From positions 1-64,000 of the forward strand of contig JAICWP010000012.1 in assembly GCA_025934735.1 (NCBI GenBank): DNA of 64,000 bases. Reading direction: 5' to 3'. Under the pieces are notes generated by a model. It saw nothing but the letters and a program-made list of their open reading frames with translations. It was not told the DNA's origin and ran no database searches. Position 1 is the first letter of the stretch. The number at the start of each line of letters is the position of its first letter. Positions 19,687 to 28,340 of this stretch are shown in pieces. Both the position numbers and the translations under genes were made by a program. Source of the stretch: Terriglobales bacterium. Its GTDB lineage: Bacteria > Acidobacteriota > Terriglobia > Terriglobales > Acidobacteriaceae.

Positions 19687-20446
19687 TATTGTATTTCCAG
19701 CCTGCGAAACGCCTCCCCCATCTTGGCCGCCAAATCCGCCTTTTCGTCGCCCTCAATCTCCATCAGCAGCGGCGGCACGTGCGGAGCGGAGCGCAGCAGC
19801 TCCAGCGCTTCTTTCCAGTTGATGCTGCCCTCGCCCGGCCAGAGATGAGCATCGCGGTCGCGGGCATTATCGTGCACGTGGGTGGAGCGGATGTACGGCT
19901 TCAGAATCTCAAAGGCCTGGGTCACGCCGCCCTCCATATGGGCGTGGCCCAGGTCGAAGAGAGCTCGTTCGGAATGTTTTCCAGCAGCAGGTTCACGCCC
20001 AGCGGCTTGGCGAAAGCGCGCAGGTGCTCCACTGAGGTCATGGCCGCTTCGAATTTGCGGTCATCGAACTCCTCCCCGCTGGTGCCCATATGCTGCACCA
20101 GGAAACGGAAGGGAATCTGCTCGGCGACTTCCAGCGCCCGCTTGATCTCGTCCATGGCCTCCACGCGCCGCCCCCGGTCGGTGGTGGCGATGTTCACCGG
20201 CTGCGCTCCCATGCGCCCGAACTCGTAATCCGCATACATGGGCGAGTGCACGGAGTTGAGCGGCACTCCCGAGGTGCGGAACCAGTCCGCGATCTCGCGC
20301 ACGTGCTGCTTGCGGTTGGCATAGTCCAGGTGCTGCCGCGCGGCAAAAATTTCGATGGCCTGCGCCCCGCCGCGCACCAGCCCGTCCAGCAGGCCGGGAT
20401 GCAGCCGCTGCTTCACGTACACGTAAGTGGACATCGCTTGTTGCAT
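19686..20446 (-). pseudogene. Broken sugar phosphate isomerase/epimerase (TIM barrel)
   Basis: Two minus-strand pieces make up one xylose-isomerase-like TIM barrel. The first piece (from 20446) runs to LLLENIPNEL. The second resumes in a different frame at FDLGHAHMEGG and continues to SINWKEALELLRSA and the stop at 19686. In intact relatives about 20 residues separate ENIPNE from the FDxGHAH motif, so a deletion of roughly 60 bases, not a multiple of three, seems to have occurred near 19960. This could also be an assembly error. The metal-binding residues (E in LLENIP, H in GHAH, H in HVHDN) are present. Confidence 0.7.
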
Positions 20447-20464
20447 CTATTCTCTGCCCCAAAC

Positions 20465-20622
20465 AAAATCTACCGCCGAGACGCCGAGTACGCTGAGAAA
20501 ATACAATTGATTATTTCAGATAAAAGATAAAACTGGCGACCTTCGACCGGTACAACTGCCGATCTGAAACGAAAGATCGTTAGCTTCCTCGGGGTCCTCG
20601 GCGTCTCGACGGTAAAAAGGTA
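20465..20622. repeat. Short inverted-repeat element, no gene
   Basis: The left end is CTACCGCCGAGACGCCGAGT and the right end CTCGGCGTCTCGACGGTAAA, inverted copies of the GxxExxY element ends. About 110 unrelated bases lie between. It fills the gap between the broken TIM-barrel gene and ggt. Confidence 0.8.
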
Positions 20623-20625
20623 ATT

Positions 20626-22365
20626 CTAGTAGCCAACTGCCTTCCCGCTCACGTTGCGCACGTCGGTCGCGCCCAGGCGTTCGCCCGTCTTCGAGTCAAC
20701 TGCAATGCACTCGCCGTCGCTCCAGTAGTCTTCGACCTCCATCTTGTGCCCCATACCCTGCAGCAGCTTGACGGTATCGGGCGAGAAGCCTTTCTCCAGG
20801 TACACCGTGTCCGGCAGCCACTGGTGGTGGAAGCGGGGCGCGTCCACCGCCTCCTGGATGTTCATGCCGTAGTCCACCACCTCCATCAGGATATTGGCCA
20901 CGGTGGTGATGATGCGTGGCCCGCCGGGCGAGCCCAGCACCAGGAACAGCGTGCCATCTTTGAGCACGATGGTGGGCGTCATGGCCGAGAGCGGCCGCTT
21001 CTCCGGCTCGATCGCATTGTTGGGGCTCTGAATCAGGCCGTAGAGGTTGGGCGTGCCCGGTTTGGAGGTGAAGTCGTCCATCTCATCATTGAGCAAGAAT
21101 CCCAGCCCGGGCACGGTCACACGCGATCCGAAGCTGTCATTCAAGGTGGTGGTAACGGAAACCGCGTTGCCTTCGGCATCCACCACCGAATAATGCGTGG
21201 TGTGTTCCGGTTCACGCACCGCAACGGGTAGCGGGTGCTGCTCGGCGTAGCGTTCCAGCGCGGTAAACTCCGCAGGGCGCTTCAGTTGGCGGCTGTCGCT
21301 GGCGTGGTGCGGGTCGAGCGAAGCCCGCCATGCCTGGCCATATTTCTTGTCCACCAGCTGGGCCACGGGGATATTGGCGAAATCGGGGTCGCCGAGAAAC
21401 TCGGCGCGGTCGAAGAAAGCACGACGGAAAGCTTCCACGGTCAGGTGAATAGATTCGGCCGAATGGCTGCCCAACGCGCCCAGATCGTAGCCCTCTAAAA
21501 TGTTGAGCGCCTCCACCAGCGCGATGCCGCCCGAAGACGGAGGCGGCGCGCCGAGGATCTCGTAACCGCGATACGTGCCATGAACCGGGCGGCGCTCCTT
21601 CACCTGGTAATTGGCCAGGTCCTGCGCCGTGATCAGGCCGCCACCCTGCTGCACCGCAGCCGCGATCTGCCGCGCCATTTCGCCGTGGTAGAAGTCGTCG
21701 GGATTGGCTGCGATTTTCTCCAGGGTGGCGGCCAGTTCCGGTTGGCGAAAGAGTTCGCCTGCCTGGTAATACTTGCCATCGCGCTGGAAGATCTGGCGGG
21801 AGGCAGGAAACTTGGCCAGCTCGGGGTCGCGCATCTCGTCGGCTTCGGCCCAGCTTAAAGCGAAGCCGTCGCGCGCCAGGCGGATAGCGGGCGCCATCAC
21901 CTGGGCCAGAGTCAGCTTGCCGTATTTTTTTTCCGCGTACACCATGCCGGCCACAGAGCCGGGCACGCCGATGGCTTTGTAGCCGATGGTGCTGGCGCCG
22001 GGAATGATGTTGCCCTGCGCGTCCAGATACATGTCGCGCGTTGCCTTAGCCGGAGCCTTCTCGCGGTAATCAATGAAGTGGGCGGCGCCATCGGCCATGC
22101 GCACCAGCATGAAGCCGCCACCGCCGATGTTGCCGGCCTGGGGATGCACGACCGTGAGCGCAAACCCGACAGCCACGGCCGCATCCACCGCGTTGCCGCC
22201 CTCTCGCAGCACTTCAACCCCCGCCTGCGATGCCAAGCCGTGCACGCTCACCACCATGGCGTGAGGCGCGTGTACCGGCTGCATGGCCGCGGCTGCGGGC
22301 CGCGGCACAAGTGCGGCTATCAGCGCCAGCAGCACTGCTAAAAACAAATTGCGGTGGGATCTCAT
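20626..22365 (-). CDS. ggt: Gamma-glutamyltranspeptidase
   Basis: This exported enzyme cleaves gamma-glutamyl bonds of glutathione and related substrates. It is made as a precursor that self-cleaves at the Thr of the HTTHYSVVDAEGNAV motif, which becomes the nucleophile (about residue 400). The signal peptide is RNLFLAVLLALIAALVPRPA. The large-subunit part has GNIGGGGFML; the small-subunit part ends with SPGGPRIITTV. At 579 residues it is standard for the family. The start is taken at ATG 22365 (MRSHRN) rather than a TTG 15 bases earlier. Confidence 0.95.
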   Translation of the reverse strand: MRSHRNLFLAVLLALIAALVPRPAAAAMQPVHAPHAMVVSVHGLASQAGVEVLREGGNAVDAAVAVGFALTVVHPQAGNIGGGGFMLVRMADGAAHFIDYREKAPAKATRDMYLDAQGNIIPGASTIGYKAIGVPGSVAGMVYAEKKYGKLTLAQVMAPAIRLARDGFALSWAEADEMRDPELAKFPASRQIFQRDGKYYQAGELFRQPELAATLEKIAANPDDFYHGEMARQIAAAVQQGGGLITAQDLANYQVKERRPVHGTYRGYEILGAPPPSSGGIALVEALNILEGYDLGALGSHSAESIHLTVEAFRRAFFDRAEFLGDPDFANIPVAQLVDKKYGQAWRASLDPHHASDSRQLKRPAEFTALERYAEQHPLPVAVREPEHTTHYSVVDAEGNAVSVTTTLNDSFGSRVTVPGLGFLLNDEMDDFTSKPGTPNLYGLIQSPNNAIEPEKRPLSAMTPTIVLKDGTLFLVLGSPGGPRIITTVANILMEVVDYGMNIQEAVDAPRFHHQWLPDTVYLEKGFSPDTVKLLQGMGHKMEVEDYWSDGECIAVDSKTGERLGATDVRNVSGKAVGY

Positions 22366-22435
22366 GGATGCGGGAGGCAAACGTTTGAGGCTAGCGTAGC
22401 CCGTGCTTGGGAGTCAAATATGGCAAAAACCAGAG

Positions 22436-22579
22436 CTACCGCCGAGACGCCGAGTTCGCCGAGAATTGCAGATCAGTTACTTGCGATAGAGACCCGAGTA
22501 TCGAGAGGACTGTTCATAACAAAATACGGATGGTCATTTTCAACTCGGCGATCTCCGCGTCTCCGCGGTGAAAAGGTTC
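22436..22579. repeat. Short inverted-repeat element, no gene
   Basis: The left end CTACCGCCGAGACGCCGAGT pairs with the right end GATCTCCGCGTCTCCGCGGT. The interior (~90 bases) is unrelated to the other elements. It lies between ggt and htrA. Confidence 0.8.
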
Positions 22580-22604
22580 TTCAATTAGAATCGCCAATCG
22601 TCCG

Positions 22605-23765
22605 CTACGCTTCCTGCCGCGCTTCGCCTAGCGTGACCCGCACCTGCATGCGCCGCTGCCCGCGATAAATAGTGACGGTCACCGTATCGCCGGCGCGGTG
22701 CTTGTTCATCAGGTCGGCCAAGTCCTGCTGGTCCTGCACCGGCTGGCCGTCAATGGCCACGATGAGGTCGCCGCCCAGCGTGATGGGGGTGTTGCCCAGG
22801 TAGGCGCGCTGATTGCCGCCGCGCAGGCCGGCGCGATCGGCCGCTCCTCCCGGGGTTACCTGCACAATCAAAATGCCGTAATCCGCCGGCAATCCCATTT
22901 GTGCCGCCAGTTCTGGGCCCACGGGAATCGCTCGGGTAATGCCGAGCCCCGGCCGCCGCACTCGCCCCAGCGTCACCAGGTCGTTGAGCACCGCTTTGGC
23001 GGTGTTGATGGGAATGGCGAAACCGATGCCCGCGCTCTGGCCCACGCTGCTGGCAATCATGGTGTTGATACCGATCACATTGCCATGAGAGTCGAGCAGC
23101 GGTCCGCCCGAGTTGCCGGGATTGATAGGCGCGTCCGTCTGGATGGCTTTGTCAATGGTGGTGCCTTCCGGTTCTCGCACCGAACGAATGGAGCTGACAA
23201 TGCCGTCGGTCATGGTGCCATTGAGGCCGAAGGGGTTGCCGATGGCATACACCCGCTGCCCGACCTGCAGATTGGAGGAATCGCCCAGCACCGCCGGGAC
23301 CAGGTCAGGAGCGGAAATCTGCACTACGGCCAAGTCATGCGAAGGGTCGGTGCCGACCACTTGCGCGTTGTAGCGCTTGCGGTTGTGCATGGTCACGTAG
23401 ATCTGGCCATTGCGTCCGCTCTGCACGGCTTGCGAGATGACGTGGAAGTTGGTGAGGATGTGACCCTGGCGGTCAATGACGAATCCCGAACCCTGGCCTT
23501 CCGACGGCACAATGCCGTAAAAGAAATCCCAGGTCAGCGCCCGCGAAGTGATGTTGACTACGGCGGGAATATTGCGCCGGTAGACCATAATGTTGTTTTG
23601 TTCAATCGAGTCCACCGTCTCCGGGCCGGCCGCTTCCGTGATGTCCACGTGTCCGGGGCGGCTCACCCAACTCACTTCCTGCAGCGGGCCGTGCCGTGCC
23701 GTGGTGAAGTAGTAAAAGGCAGCGGCAAAAATTACTGCCAGCACAATCGGTCGTAACAGTCGCAT
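22605..23765 (-). CDS. HtrA/DegP-like serine protease with PDZ domain
   Basis: This envelope protease degrades or refolds damaged proteins. An N-terminal hydrophobic segment (LRPIVLAVIFAAAFYYF) acts as signal or anchor. The trypsin-like domain has the full triad: His108 in LTNFHVI, Asp144 in SHDLAVVQI and Ser219 in NPGNSGGPLLD. A single PDZ domain follows (GILIVQVTPGGAADRAGL). The gene begins just before a gap rich in TAGC-type repeats. Confidence 0.95.
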   Translation of the reverse strand: MRLLRPIVLAVIFAAAFYYFTTARHGPLQEVSWVSRPGHVDITEAAGPETVDSIEQNNIMVYRRNIPAVVNITSRALTWDFFYGIVPSEGQGSGFVIDRQGHILTNFHVISQAVQSGRNGQIYVTMHNRKRYNAQVVGTDPSHDLAVVQISAPDLVPAVLGDSSNLQVGQRVYAIGNPFGLNGTMTDGIVSSIRSVREPEGTTIDKAIQTDAPINPGNSGGPLLDSHGNVIGINTMIASSVGQSAGIGFAIPINTAKAVLNDLVTLGRVRRPGLGITRAIPVGPELAAQMGLPADYGILIVQVTPGGAADRAGLRGGNQRAYLGNTPITLGGDLIVAIDGQPVQDQQDLADLMNKHRAGDTVTVTIYRGQRRMQVRVTLGEARQEA

Positions 23766-23775
23766 GTGTTCTTCC

Positions 23776-23850
23776 TGTCGGTAGCTATCTAGCTGCCTGG
23801 CTGACTAGCTATCAGCCTGAAGCTAACTATGGCTAACTGGCTATAAAGCT
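23776..23850. repeat. AGCTAGC-rich low-complexity segment
   Basis: A run of variants of TAGCT, GCTAACTGGCTA and CTAGCTATC separates htrA from the palindromic element. No gene or RNA is evident here. Confidence 0.7.
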
Positions 23851-23950
23851 AACCTGCGCCTGGCCAGCAAAAAGCCGAGCTTTCAAATAACTTCAAGGGC
23901 CACGTAATTCAGCCGTCCCGCTCAGGACGCGAAATTCGCGATGTTAGGTC

Positions 23951-24090
23951 CGTATCAGGGCATGACTTCAGTCATGCCAAAGCAAGCACCTTAGCATCCG
24001 GCTTTAGCCGCTGCGCTAGTCACCGCGCCTGAAGGCGAATCGTTCAACGCCGCTGACCGGCATGGCTCAAGCCATGCCCTGATACGAAGC
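23951..24090. repeat. Palindromic intergenic element with CGTATCAGGGCA ends (copy 3)
   Basis: It begins CGTATCAGGGCATGACTTCA and ends GCCATGCCCTGATACGAAGC, an inverted repeat of the left end. Inside it carries TTTAGCCGCTG and other small hairpins like the copies at 2978 and 3203. Confidence 0.85.
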
Positions 24091-24146
24091 ATTCCGCCCT
24101 TAGGCCTAGTCTTTGTTCACGCCGCGTTACAAATTCTTCTAATGGG

Positions 24147-24236
24147 CTGATCAGCTAAGCGGCCGGAGGAGACCAGCTAGTTAGCCGGATGGCTAGTAAG
24201 CTAGTCAGCCGCTTAGCTAGCCAGCTGTTCTTCTAA
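24147..24236. repeat. AGCTAGC-rich segment that runs into the coaE 3' end
   Basis: Many variants of GCTAGTTAGCCGG, CTAGTCAGCC and TTAGCTAGCCAG lie here. The coaE stop codon (minus strand TAG at 24217) lies inside this run, so its last residues may be repeat-derived. Confidence 0.65.
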
Positions 24237-24861
24237 GCTCCCGCATTATTGTATCCACCTGGCGCTCGGCATCGACAAGTGAGCCGGAATTGTCGATCAC
24301 GTAGTCGGCGCGGCGGGCCTTCTCCTCATCCGGCATCTGCGCCGCCATGCGCCGCTCCATTTCCAGGCGCGCCGCGTCCATATCCAAATGCAATCTCTGC
24401 GCGAAGCGCTGCAGGCGAACATCCCGGGAACAGGCCACGACCACCAGTTTGTCAAAGCGTTGGGCCACGCCGGCCTCCAGGATCAGCGCCGCTTCCACCA
24501 TGGCAATGCCATGAGGATCGCGCCGCCCAATGTCGGCCATCCATTCTTCCTGGGCGGCGACTACGGCCGGGTGCACGATGCGGTTGAGTTCTTGAATGCG
24601 GGACGCGTGACTAGCGCCAGCAGTTTGGGATGGATCGCCAAAAGCGGCTTGGGCGAGTTTTTGGCGGTCAATGCGGCCGTCGGCCTGCAGAATCTCCCGC
24701 CCGAAGTGGAGGACCACCTGGTTGTAAACCGTTCCGCCGGGCCGCATCAGGTCGTGGGCGATGCGGTCAGCCTGGATCAGGTGGGCGCCACGGGCGGCGA
24801 ACATCTCGCCAACCGCTGTTTTGCCGCAGGCGATACCGCCGGTCAGGCCGACGCGCAACAC
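24217..24861 (-). CDS. coaE: Dephospho-CoA kinase
   Basis: This 214-residue enzyme phosphorylates dephospho-CoA in the last step of coenzyme A synthesis. The P-loop LTGGIACGKTAVGEMF opens the protein, and DRIAHDLMRPG is the usual second motif. The start is a GTG at 24861, one base after the folD stop, implying translational coupling. The C-terminal residues (RTAG) and stop lie within a repeat segment. Confidence 0.95.
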   Translation of the reverse strand: MLRVGLTGGIACGKTAVGEMFAARGAHLIQADRIAHDLMRPGGTVYNQVVLHFGREILQADGRIDRQKLAQAAFGDPSQTAGASHASRIQELNRIVHPAVVAAQEEWMADIGRRDPHGIAMVEAALILEAGVAQRFDKLVVVACSRDVRLQRFAQRLHLDMDAARLEMERRMAAQMPDEEKARRADYVIDNSGSLVDAERQVDTIMRELRRTAG

Positions 24862-24862
24862 G

Positions 24863-25816
24863 TCAAGCGCGCTCCAGCGAGAGCGCCGCTTCCCGCAGCC
24901 GCGAGCCGCGCCGTAGGCGCGCCGCTTTCACCGTGTTGGACATCAGCATGGCGATGGTCAGTGGGCCCACCCCGCCGGGCACGGGCGTGAGCGCGCCCGC
25001 CACTTCCGCCACCTCCGGGTGCACGTCGCCGATCAGGGTGCTGCCGTTTTTGGCGAAGGCCTGCTCCCGCTTCTCGTTGCCTTTAAAAAAGCGTTCGAAC
25101 TCCGCCCGGTCGCTGATTTTGTTCATGCCCACATCAATCACCGCCGCGCCCGGCTTTACAAAGTTGCGCGTGATCATGCCCGTGCGCCCAATGGCTGCAA
25201 CCAGGATGTCAGCCCGCCGGCACACGCCCGGCAGATCGTGCGTTTTGGAGTGGCACACGGTCACGGTGGCATTGTGGTTGATGAGCAGCATGGCCGTGGG
25301 CTTGCCCACAATATCGCTGCGGCCCACCACCACCGCTTCCCGCCCGGCAATGGCAACCTGGCTGCGCTGCAGGATTTCGATAATACCCGCCGGCGTGCAG
25401 GGCACCAGCCCGGGCCGTTGGGTCGAAAGGAAGCCAACGTTTACGGGATGGAAGCCGTCCACGTCCTTGGCCGGTTCCACCGCCATCAGCACCGCCTTGG
25501 AGTCCACCTGCGCAGGCAAAGGCAGTTGCACCAGAATTCCGTCAATCTCATCGCGGCGGTTCAGCTCGCGCACCAGGTGCAGCAGTTCGGCCGTGGTCAC
25601 CGACTCCGGCGGCGCATGTTTTTCGCTGTGGATGCCCAGTTCCTCGCAGCTTTTGACCTTGCCGCGCACGTAAATCTCGGAAGCGGGATTGTTGCCCGCC
25701 AGGATGACGGCCAGCCCGGGGCGCAGGCCCGCAGCCGTCAGATCGCGCACCTGCTGCGCCACTTCCGCCTTGATTTCCGCAGCGATCTTGTTGCCGTCCA
25801 GAATGGTGGCCGCCAT
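24863..25816 (-). CDS. folD: Methylenetetrahydrofolate dehydrogenase / cyclohydrolase
   Basis: This bifunctional cytosolic enzyme converts 5,10-methylene-THF to 10-formyl-THF. Hallmarks are LVQLPLPAQVDSKAVLMAVE, KDVDGFHPVNVGFL, GRSDIVGKPTAMLLI and the C-terminal TPVPGGVGPLTIAML. It shares one-carbon chemistry with TrmFO at 54 kb. At 317 residues it is slightly longer than E. coli FolD because of an insert around FERFFKGNEKREQAFAK. Confidence 0.96.
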   Translation of the reverse strand: MAATILDGNKIAAEIKAEVAQQVRDLTAAGLRPGLAVILAGNNPASEIYVRGKVKSCEELGIHSEKHAPPESVTTAELLHLVRELNRRDEIDGILVQLPLPAQVDSKAVLMAVEPAKDVDGFHPVNVGFLSTQRPGLVPCTPAGIIEILQRSQVAIAGREAVVVGRSDIVGKPTAMLLINHNATVTVCHSKTHDLPGVCRRADILVAAIGRTGMITRNFVKPGAAVIDVGMNKISDRAEFERFFKGNEKREQAFAKNGSTLIGDVHPEVAEVAGALTPVPGGVGPLTIAMLMSNTVKAARLRRGSRLREAALSLERA

Positions 25817-26015
25817 GAACTCCTCTTTGTTCCAGGGGGAACTTCGAATTCTAAATCATCGCCAATGGCCGTCGCAGGAGAAAGGAGGCACGCAGCCTTG
25901 AGCGAGAGCTCTCTTCTAATTAATCATCGCCGCATCTGATTCGGGAATCAGGGGTGCAATTTGTCCCCATGAGGAACCATCTTCTCTCCAGCCAAAGGAG
26001 TAAAATCGGTTCGCT

Positions 26016-26186
26016 ATGATCTCCCCAGAACTGTTGGAAATTCTGGTTTGCCCGGTATGCAAGAAGCGCCTGGTGCTGAAGCATGAGGGCGAAAGCCTGC
26101 AATGCGGCGAGTGCCGGCGGGTCTACCCTATACGGGACGGTATCCCCATCCTGCTGGTGGATGAGGCGGTAATCGAGCCCGCCTGA
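26016..26186 (+). CDS. Trm112-like zinc-ribbon protein
   Basis: A 56-residue protein (MISPELLEILVCPVCKKRLV) with two Cys pairs, CPVC and CGEC, and the conserved end YPIRDGIPILLVDEA. Trm112-type proteins activate methyltransferases in eukaryotes and archaea; bacterial members are often annotated as uncharacterised and may partner tRNA or protein methyltransferases. AAAGGAG lies ~16 bases before the ATG, slightly far. Confidence 0.85.
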   Translation: MISPELLEILVCPVCKKRLVLKHEGESLQCGECRRVYPIRDGIPILLVDEAVIEPA

Positions 26187-26454
26187 ACTTGGCATTTCGC
26201 GGCAGGGTAGCGTGTTTTTTTGTGTCAGTTCGGGAGCCGCACGCCACCCGGGCTAGTCCCCTGGCCCTCTCAACCCCTTTCAATGCCGGAACTTGTCCCT
26301 CGCAACTCCCTTCTTCCCCAAGGGTTTAAGAACATAGAAACGCTGGTGAAATAAAACTCCGCAGAAGGGCGCGAGCGGCATCAAAATTGCTTGCAACAAT
26401 AGTGCCGGTTGCGGAGTCTAATCTCCAGTACGACCACGGGTCGGAGGTGATGTC

Positions 26455-26685
26455 ATGATGGACGAAAAGTTCAACGTGACCGAATTAGCGGCTTTACGGA
26501 GCGACCTGTTGCAGGGGGGCATTGATTCCCGCGAAGCGGCGGAATTGCTGCAAGTCTTCCTCATGGGTCGTGGCTATGGAGTTTCCCAAGAGGCAGCCCG
26601 GGACGCTGCCAGCCGGGTGGAAGGCTCCGGCTGCTCCCTGGAAGTCATTCAAAAGGAACTGGAAACTATAGCGCTGGTGATGTAA
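26455..26685 (+). CDS. Small conserved hypothetical protein
   Basis: A 76-residue acidic protein (MMDEKFNVTELAALRSDLLQ). GGAGG lies about 9 bases upstream, a strong ribosome binding site, and an intrinsic terminator follows. It looks helical throughout, with no membrane segment or Cys-rich motif. I do not recognise the family. The tight promoter-to-terminator packaging suggests an individually transcribed gene. Confidence 0.65.
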   Translation: MMDEKFNVTELAALRSDLLQGGIDSREAAELLQVFLMGRGYGVSQEAARDAASRVEGSGCSLEVIQKELETIALVM

Positions 26686-26773
26686 GCGCAAACCAGACGG
26701 CGCATGGTGGCTACCCTGGCGCCGGAGTTGAGAGCGAGGTGGCAGTAATCATTAACCGGATTCGGATCCTGAT

Positions 26774-26804
26774 GGCCGGGCCAACCAGCCCGGCCTTTGC
26801 TTTT
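26774..26804 (+). terminator. Intrinsic terminator
   Basis: An 8-bp stem (GGCCGGGC / GCCCGGCC) with a CAACCA loop is followed by TTTGCTTTT, about 90 bases after the 26455 gene. Confidence 0.8.
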
Positions 26805-26876
26805 GCCAGCCAGGTAGCCAGCTATCCAGCTGACTAGCGATTCGGCATTGAGCCAGCTAGCGAGCAAGTCAGCCTC

Positions 26877-28331
26877 TTAGGGAATTCTGCACACCTGCAA
26901 ATTGCCGTTGCTATAGCGGCACGGCATGCCCGCCACGGCATGCTCCAGGACCACCCAATTCACCCCAAATTGCGCCTTCAGCCTTCGGAAGTCTTTGAAT
27001 TGAAAGCTGTTCCAGCCCTCCTCGGCCCGCACCTGGCGCTGCCACTCTTCCGCGAGCTGAGGGAACATGCTGGCGGCGCCGCTGTCCTTCAGCGCGTCAG
27101 CCAGCATGCTGCGCTGCGCGATCGCTCTAAACCCGTGCTGGTCTTCGTCGGGTAGGGCCATATGCTGCGGATCGAGGGCAAAATACGCGTCGGTCGGCGT
27201 ATTGTTGCGAATCCAATGGAAGGTTTGCACCCATGGATTGTTATTCCTGGCCCAAGGCAGCTCCAAATGGGGCGTAGATGGGAACAGCTGGCGCTGGGCG
27301 TACCACATGCCAACGCAAAGCGGCAAAAATAAGGCCAGCCAGCGCCATACTTTCTCGCGCAATACCCATTCTGCCAGCAGCCCTCCGCTGAAAACGAATA
27401 ACAGGATGTAGACCAGGTGTAGCGCCCGCATGGGCTGCAGCTCAGCCAGGTTAGCCAACTGTGGAGGAATGGTGATGACCAAGGCGGCGGCAAAAAACAG
27501 CAACTCAAACAGAATCAACGCCGAGCACATGCGCTCCAGCACCCGCAGGCCCTGCTGACGAGCCCTACGCCGGTACCACCACAACAGCGCGAGAGGAGCG
27601 AAAATCCCCACCCATTCATACCATTGCCAGCGCAGCAGGAAAAAGTACTCGCGGGTATCCAGAATGCGCCGGTAAGCCTCGGTCACAGGAGGAAAAAGCC
27701 CCAGTGGCAGGAGGGCCAGGGCCGCTGCCGGAGCGAGTTCGCGCCGCTCTATCCAAATCACAAAGAACATATAGGTCGCGCCGAACACCACCATCAGGGG
27801 GTGAATGAGGCCAGTGAGCACAATCCACACCATCCCGCGCACCCACTTGTGCTCCACCACGTTGACAATGGCCAACAGAATCATGGGCGTCGAGAGGGAG
27901 CGCGTATTGAGGTACTGGTCCATGATGTAAAGCGAAGTCCCGGCTACAGGAATGGTGAGCAGGGCAGCAACTAGGGCGACTCCGCCCCACACCGCGCGTT
28001 GGCTGGCAAAGCACATCCGGCCAATGCGCCAGCAGGCGAATAGCAGCAGAAAAACGGCCAGCAGGTGCCAGAGCAGCATGGCGTAATCGAGAGGCAGATG
28101 GGAGATGCGCACGGAGGCGGCAATCAGGTTGGGATAAAGCGTCATGTGCGCGTGCGAGGCGAAGAAACCCTGGTTATAGGGAAACAACTGTGGGTTAAGG
28201 ACTTTGAGGACTCCGGGCAGGTAAATTTCCGCGTCTTCAACTCCGGGATGGTAGCCGGCAACCGTCACCGCGCCCAGGGTTAAGAGCAGCAGCGCGGCGA
28301 GGGTCTTACCTCTAAAGGAGGATTCGCGCAA
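26877..28331 (-). CDS. Polytopic membrane protein, DUF6798-like C-terminus
   Basis: This 484-residue protein has about ten hydrophobic segments and resembles GT-C-type membrane glycosyltransferases in layout. The N-terminal YHPGVEDAEIYLPGVLKVLN and the soluble C-terminal part (NNTPTDAYFALDPQHMALPD, then LAEEWQRQ) fit the DUF6798 architecture. The start is 9 bases from the stop of the glycosyltransferase gene upstream on the same strand, so the two are probably cotranscribed. A role in surface glycan synthesis is inferred, not shown. Confidence 0.75.
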   Translation of the reverse strand: MRESSFRGKTLAALLLLTLGAVTVAGYHPGVEDAEIYLPGVLKVLNPQLFPYNQGFFASHAHMTLYPNLIAASVRISHLPLDYAMLLWHLLAVFLLLFACWRIGRMCFASQRAVWGGVALVAALLTIPVAGTSLYIMDQYLNTRSLSTPMILLAIVNVVEHKWVRGMVWIVLTGLIHPLMVVFGATYMFFVIWIERRELAPAAALALLPLGLFPPVTEAYRRILDTREYFFLLRWQWYEWVGIFAPLALLWWYRRRARQQGLRVLERMCSALILFELLFFAAALVITIPPQLANLAELQPMRALHLVYILLFVFSGGLLAEWVLREKVWRWLALFLPLCVGMWYAQRQLFPSTPHLELPWARNNNPWVQTFHWIRNNTPTDAYFALDPQHMALPDEDQHGFRAIAQRSMLADALKDSGAASMFPQLAEEWQRQVRAEEGWNSFQFKDFRRLKAQFGVNWVVLEHAVAGMPCRYSNGNLQVCRIP

Positions 28332-28340
28332 GTTTTCCGC

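Noticed and set aside
26701-26745. 14-codon frame before the 26774 terminator as another leader peptide
   Set aside because: The next downstream gene is on the opposite strand, so there is nothing for it to regulate.
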